In this document: positions 60,198-64,000 of the stretch, in pieces
Numbering within the stretch: position 1 is the stretch's first letter
How the letters are laid out: every line of letters begins with the position of its first letter
Assembly (NCBI GenBank): GCA_947642445.1
Contig: CANRSF010000010.1
Location: 1-64,000, forward strand
Source of the DNA: an uncultured Collinsella sp.
GTDB lineage: Bacteria > Actinomycetota > Coriobacteriia > Coriobacteriales > Coriobacteriaceae
Direction of reading: 5' to 3'
Length of the DNA: 64,000 bases
The notes under the pieces: generated by a model
The model's database searches: none
The model's input: only the letters and a program-made list of their open reading frames with translations
What the model was told of the DNA's origin: nothing
Position numbers and translations under genes: made by a program

Positions 60198-60333
60198 GGA
60201 ACCGAGGGGCCGGGCGCAGGGCCTTGCCTCTCAATTTCGGACAGTCCTGACTCACGACGGAGGCGCCACTGGCGCCTCCTGTTCGTGCGGAACTCATTGA
60301 GAGGCAAGGCCCTGCGCCCGGCCCCTCGGTTCC
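60198..60333 (-). repeat. Conserved-core palindromic element, copy 2
   Basis: The outer arms 60198-60235 and 60296-60333 are perfect 38-bp complements. On the minus strand the interior reads GAGTTCCGCACGA, a hairpin GGAGGCGCCA/GGCGCCTCC, then GAGTCAGGACTGTCCGA. The two blocks match the element at 21801-21910; arms and hairpin do not, yet still pair. It starts four bases after gatB and may end its transcript. Confidence 0.8.
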
Positions 60334-60380
60334 GTAACGACTCGGCCGTTCGGGTCAGGTAGGCTGAATGGAATTTGGCG

Positions 60381-60407
60381 AATGAGGGCGCCGTTGGCGC
60401 CTTCATT
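60381..60407. terminator. Hairpin between convergent gatB and AraC genes
   Basis: AATGAGGGCGCC pairs with GGCGCCTTCATT and is followed by CTTTATATA on the plus strand. Confidence 0.55.
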
Positions 60408-60409
60408 CT

Positions 60410-61408
60410 TTATATATGTTGGGAGCGCCAAGCGGTGGGGGTGGTGCCGGTGTGTTGCTTGAAGGCTTGGGCGAAGGCGGCCTGCTGAGGGTAGCCTAGA
60501 CGCTCTGCCACCTGCGCTATCGTGAGCGCGCTATCGGCCAAAAGGTCCTGTGCTCGCTCCATACGGCGTCTGCGAATGTAGGCGCCCAGGGACTCGCCAG
60601 TTTGGGCCTTAAAGGTGGCGCATAGTTTGGAGCGGCTTGTGTAGAGCCTCTCGGCCACTTCGTTGACACCCACACGCCTGCCTTTGTCGAGCGCGCACTC
60701 AATCATCGCCGTCGCTTCCTCGGCAATGGTCACGCTGGCGCGTGTGTCTGCCGCCTGCTGCGCCTGCTTGTGGGCCGCGCGCGAACAGGCGAGCTCCGCG
60801 ACCATGGTCTCCACGATGCCTTGCATATAGACGTGTCCGCCTACGGCGCGAGCGCGGTCCTCGTTGATTCGACGTAGTGTGTGGCAGATGGCAGATGCTG
60901 CCTCCTCGTGCCACGACTCGGCAAACGCCTCAAAGACCCCCGCAAACTCGGCGGGATAGCGATGCTCCAACTCGTCAAAATAACCGGGCAAAAAGAGGAC
61001 CGAGCGCGAGTGGTAGAGCTGCCCTGCAAACAGCGGGCTTAGCTCCTCGCCGCAGCTGTCTTGGATAAAGCTGCAGACTGCGCTGCTCGGCCACGGCCCA
61101 CGCAGCGGCTTGAGGTTCGCAGGCGTTATGCCGGCTTCGGGCATGCACATGAGCGTGGGCGCGCTGACCTCGCTCACGCACGCGTACGGTTCGGGCGTGT
61201 ATTCGGCTAGGTGCATGTTGTGCATCGGGGTAATGAAATGCTCCATGACGATGCAAGTGGGGGAGAGGGGCATGATCCATGCGCGTCCGTGCGTCCGATC
61301 GTTTGCCACCTCACCGGTAAAGACGGCGCCCTTGCCGGAAAGTTGCAGGCCAAACTGCTCAAACTGCGGTGCGTAGAGCTCGGTTATATCGGTTGCTGCC
61401 CGCCGCAT
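60410..61408 (-). CDS. AraC-family transcriptional regulator
   Basis: A 332-residue regulator. The C-terminal 100 residues form the double helix-turn-helix: VNEVAERLYTSRSKLCATFKAQTGESLGAYI and then LLADSALTIAQVAERLGYPQQAAFAQAFKQHTGTTPTAWR. The N-terminal part is a sensor of unknown ligand with several Cys and Met residues. The start at 61408 follows AGGAAGGGGA on the minus strand; an in-frame start 16 codons upstream is possible. It is divergent from the ABC pair across 120 bases and probably controls it, as such regulators do for iron-siderophore or drug exporters. Confidence 0.88.
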   Translation of the reverse strand: MRRAATDITELYAPQFEQFGLQLSGKGAVFTGEVANDRTHGRAWIMPLSPTCIVMEHFITPMHNMHLAEYTPEPYACVSEVSAPTLMCMPEAGITPANLKPLRGPWPSSAVCSFIQDSCGEELSPLFAGQLYHSRSVLFLPGYFDELEHRYPAEFAGVFEAFAESWHEEAASAICHTLRRINEDRARAVGGHVYMQGIVETMVAELACSRAAHKQAQQAADTRASVTIAEEATAMIECALDKGRRVGVNEVAERLYTSRSKLCATFKAQTGESLGAYIRRRRMERAQDLLADSALTIAQVAERLGYPQQAAFAQAFKQHTGTTPTAWRSQHI

Positions 61409-61528
61409 TTTCAAAAGCGTCCCCTTCCTTTGCGGAAACGTCCACGCCTGGCTCAATTGTGTGCCTCGGCTAACACGCCAATGATAAGTTCATTACGGTT
61501 AACTCTCAAGCCGTTAGAAAGGAATCTC

Positions 61529-63355
61529 ATGGCAAAGGGATCAAAAAAGGAGGGTGGCGGCATCGGCGAGCTGCTTGCATATGCCGGTGACCGTAAATTC
61601 CTAACGTATTTGGGCATGGCCCTCTCGGCGTTCTCGCAGCTGCTGGGCTTTGGCCCGTACGTCTGCATCTGGTTTGTTGCGCGAGATCTTATCGCCGTGG
61701 CGCCCAACTGGAGCGAGGCCACCGACATCTCGATGTATGGTTGGTGGGCTGTGGGCTTTGCCCTGGCGAGCATTGTGGTTTATTTCGTGGGACTCATGTG
61801 CACGCACCTGTCCGCGTTTCGCTGCGCGTCCAATATCCGCAAGGCTACGAGCGAGCATCTGCTTAAGCTGCCGCTCGGCTACTTTGACACGCACGCCACC
61901 GGTGAGCTGCGCCGTATCGTCGACGGCTGCGCCGCCTCCACCGAGACGCTGCTCGCGCACATGCTGCCCGATATCGCAGGCGCCACCGCCATGGTCGTGG
62001 GCCTGCTCGTGCTGCTTTTCGCCCTCGATTGGCGTTTGGGCGCGGCATGCTTAATCTCGGTCGTCGTTTCGTTTTGCGCCATGGCCACCATGATGAGCGG
62101 CAAGGGCGCCGAATTTATGAAGGCCTACATGGGCGCGCTGGTCAAGATGAACAAGACCGGCACCGAATACGTGCGCGGCATCCCCGTGGTCAAGGTGTTC
62201 CAGCAGACGGTCTACTCCTTTAAGGCGTTTCACGATGCGATCGCCGAATACGCCGACATGGCGCAAAGCTATGCGGGCACGTTCTGCCGAGGTCCGCAGG
62301 TGCTCAACCTTACCGCGCTCAATGGCCTCGTGGCATTTCTTTTGCCCGTGGCGTTGCTGTTGGCGCCGGGCGAGACGGACTTCGCGCACTTTATGGTCAA
62401 CTTCACGTTTTACGCGATCTTTTCGGCCGTGGTGCCGACGGCCATGACCAAGCTCATGTTTGTGGGCGAGGCGTCTCAGATGAGTGCCGATTCGCTGGCG
62501 CGCATCCGAAGCGTTATGGATTCCAAACAGCTCTCCGTGCCTGCCCAGCCCAAGTGCCCTGTTAGCGGCGATGTGCGCTTTGAGGACGTGAGCTTTACCT
62601 ACGAGGGTGCCGAGGCACCTGCCGTCAACCATGTGAGCTTTAGCGTTTCCGCAGGTAGTACCCTCGCGTTGGTGGGTCCCTCGGGCGGCGGTAAGTCGAC
62701 CTGCGCAAGCCTGATCCCGCGTTTTTGGGATGTTTCCTCGGGCCGTGTGCTCGTGGGCGGCGTAGACGTTCGCGACATGGATCCGCACGAGCTTATGGAC
62801 CAGGTCGCCTTCGTGTTTCAGACCAACCAGCTGTTTCGGCAAACACTTGCCGATAATGTGCGCGCCTCCAAGCCTGCAGCCACTGACGACGAAGTGCGTG
62901 CGGCTCTCTCCGCGGCCCAGTGCGACGATATCGTGGCCAAGCTTCCGCAGGGTATCAACACCATGCTCGGCGCCGGCGGGGCGTACCTTTCGGGCGGTGA
63001 GGTCCAGCGCGTGGCGCTCGCCCGCGCAATCCTTAAGGACGCGCCTATCGTGGTGCTCGATGAGGCCACCGCGTTTGCCGACCCCGAGAACGAGGCACTC
63101 ATCCAGCGTGCCTTTAGCAAGCTGGCGGCAGGTCGCACGGTCATTATGATCGCGCACCGACTTTCGACCGTGGTGGGCGCCGACAAGATCGTGGTACTCA
63201 ACCAAGGTGGCGTGCAGGAGGCTGGTACCCATGCCGAGTTGCTGTCCCAAAACGGTCTGTACGCCAAGATGTGGGCCGAATACGAACAGGCCGCGAGCTG
63301 GAAGATCACTGCTGCGGCCGCGGATGTTGCCGTCGCGAAGGGAGGCGAGGCCTAA
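61529..63355 (+). CDS. ABC transporter, fused permease and ATPase (first of a pair)
   Basis: A 608-residue half-transporter: six membrane helices in residues 25-340 and an ATPase domain with Walker A GPSGGGKST near 385, a Q-loop in VAFVFQTNQLF, signature LSGGEVQRVALARA near 487 and Walker B IVVLDEAT near 507. It most resembles exporters or YbtP/IrtA-type siderophore transporters in which two halves form a heterodimer. The ATG at 61529 follows AGAAAGGA. The second half starts immediately after the stop. Confidence 0.9.
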   Translation: MAKGSKKEGGGIGELLAYAGDRKFLTYLGMALSAFSQLLGFGPYVCIWFVARDLIAVAPNWSEATDISMYGWWAVGFALASIVVYFVGLMCTHLSAFRCASNIRKATSEHLLKLPLGYFDTHATGELRRIVDGCAASTETLLAHMLPDIAGATAMVVGLLVLLFALDWRLGAACLISVVVSFCAMATMMSGKGAEFMKAYMGALVKMNKTGTEYVRGIPVVKVFQQTVYSFKAFHDAIAEYADMAQSYAGTFCRGPQVLNLTALNGLVAFLLPVALLLAPGETDFAHFMVNFTFYAIFSAVVPTAMTKLMFVGEASQMSADSLARIRSVMDSKQLSVPAQPKCPVSGDVRFEDVSFTYEGAEAPAVNHVSFSVSAGSTLALVGPSGGGKSTCASLIPRFWDVSSGRVLVGGVDVRDMDPHELMDQVAFVFQTNQLFRQTLADNVRASKPAATDDEVRAALSAAQCDDIVAKLPQGINTMLGAGGAYLSGGEVQRVALARAILKDAPIVVLDEATAFADPENEALIQRAFSKLAAGRTVIMIAHRLSTVVGADKIVVLNQGGVQEAGTHAELLSQNGLYAKMWAEYEQAASWKITAAAADVAVAKGGEA

Positions 63356-64000
63356 ATGTTCGCCTCATTCCAAAAGAAGTATTTCCTATCCGATAAAGGC
63401 GTCGCCGGCGTTAAGCGCGGCATCTTCTGGACCACGCTCACCAATCTCATTATCATGGCCGGCATGGGCCTTTTGTTCCTGGTCATGGCCGGCTTTGTCG
63501 AGCATCTCGCCAGTGGGGCCGATCTGCCGAGTGCACTGCCTATCGTGGGCGGTCTCCTGGTCTTTTTCGTGATGCTCTTTGCCTCTAACTGGCAGCAGTA
63601 TTACTACACCTACTGCATCTTTTACGAGGAATGCGGCAAGCAGCGCATGGGGATTGCCGAGCGCTTGCGCAAACTGCCGTTGTCGTTTTTCGGCCGTCGT
63701 GATCTGGCCGATCTAACCGAAACCATCATGGGCGACGTTCAGACTATGGAGCATGCCTACAGTCATGTGCTGGGAGAGCTTTGGGGTGCCATCATCGCAA
63801 GTGCCATCGTGTTCGTGGCGTCGCTGTTCTTTTGCTGGCAGCTGGCGATCGCGGCGTTTTGGAGCGTGCCCGTGGCCTTTGCCGTGCTGTATCTGACACG
63901 CGGGCCCATGACCCCGGTGTTCGACCGCGTGCGCGCCGAGAAGGTCAAGGTCACCGAGGCGATCCAGGAGACGCTCGACTGCGTGCGCGAGATCCGCGCC
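63356..64000 (+). CDS. ABC transporter, fused permease and ATPase (second of a pair; 3' end outside window)
   Basis: Translation from the ATG at 63356, one base after the previous stop, gives 215 residues to the window edge without a stop. Visible are a first helix pair (about residues 23-48 and 62-80), the cytoplasmic coupling region ERLRKLPLSFFGRRDLADLTETIMGD, and helices at about 135-150 and 157-175. The ATPase domain must lie beyond the window. GGGAGG precedes the start inside the upstream gene. Probable partner of the first half-transporter. Confidence 0.88.
   Translation, partial: MFASFQKKYFLSDKGVAGVKRGIFWTTLTNLIIMAGMGLLFLVMAGFVEHLASGADLPSALPIVGGLLVFFVMLFASNWQQYYYTYCIFYEECGKQRMGIAERLRKLPLSFFGRRDLADLTETIMGDVQTMEHAYSHVLGELWGAIIASAIVFVASLFFCWQLAIAAFWSVPVAFAVLYLTRGPMTPVFDRVRAEKVKVTEAIQETLDCVREIRA

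Overview
The window reads as chromosomal DNA of a high-GC, Gram-positive gut actinobacterium, most likely a Collinsella or close Coriobacteriia relative. The grounds are strong G/C bias at third codon positions, a FeoB-linked Cys-rich peptide, a GlnR-like regulator next to glnA, a LPXTG-type pilus with its own sortase, and many small palindromic repeats between genes. The species name is inference; nothing in the sequence proves it. No rRNA, tRNA, integrase, transposase or CRISPR array was seen.

Layout. 1-2.7 kb: end of feoB, its small partner, and a LacI regulator. 3-17.5 kb: a pectin/galacturonate locus with uxaC-uxaB-uxaA, a GPH-type transporter, a GH28 polygalacturonase, an esterase, a pectin methylesterase fused to a second esterase, an SGNH esterase, a GH105 hydrolase and a TIM-barrel epimerase. 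17.5-21 kb: two flavin/Fe-S oxidoreductases. 21-25 kb: an RpiB-like deoxyhexosulose-uronate isomerase with a KduD-type reductase, a deletion scar joining fragments of a gntR and a gntP gene, and an IlvD/Edd-type dehydratase. 25.5-33 kb: an AAA ATPase, a YczE-like membrane protein, a HIT protein, a GntR regulator, KDPG aldolase, KDG kinase and a second LacI regulator. 33-47 kb: housekeeping and accessory genes (glnA, GlnR-like regulator, HtrA protease, ligA, MATE exporter, nuclease-like gene, moaA, a moaC-mobB fusion, MFS exporter, HAD phosphatase). 47-56.4 kb: a three-subunit pilus with a class C sortase. 56.7-60.2 kb: gatCAB. 60.4-64 kb: an AraC regulator divergent from a tandem ABC exporter pair, the second of which runs off the window.

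How it fits together. Pectin is de-esterified and cut outside the cell, oligogalacturonides enter, GH105 releases unsaturated and saturated uronates, and the isomerase/reductase and UxaCBA arms both lead to 2-keto-3-deoxygluconate (KDG), which KdgK and Eda convert to pyruvate and glyceraldehyde 3-phosphate. Two palindromes tie the scattered genes into regulons. GTGAACGTTCAC sits before uxaC, the transporter, GH105, kduD and the yczE-like gene. CGAAATCGGTTTCG sits just downstream of the -10 boxes of kdgK and yczE, and of a candidate -10 box for the HIT gene.

The most unusual content is non-coding. A complex RNA-like motif occurs twice, in the leaders of eda and of the yczE-like gene. A leader hairpin with conserved core and different but still paired arms also occurs twice. 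A second conserved-core/variable-arm palindrome occurs at 21.8 and 60.2 kb. Three further families of short hairpin repeats often flank single genes. There is also a tandem 10-bp repeat before the ATPase and an array of alternating 8-mers beside it. The pilus locus carries a G9 tract inside the first gene and a C8 tract before the third, both suited to phase variation.
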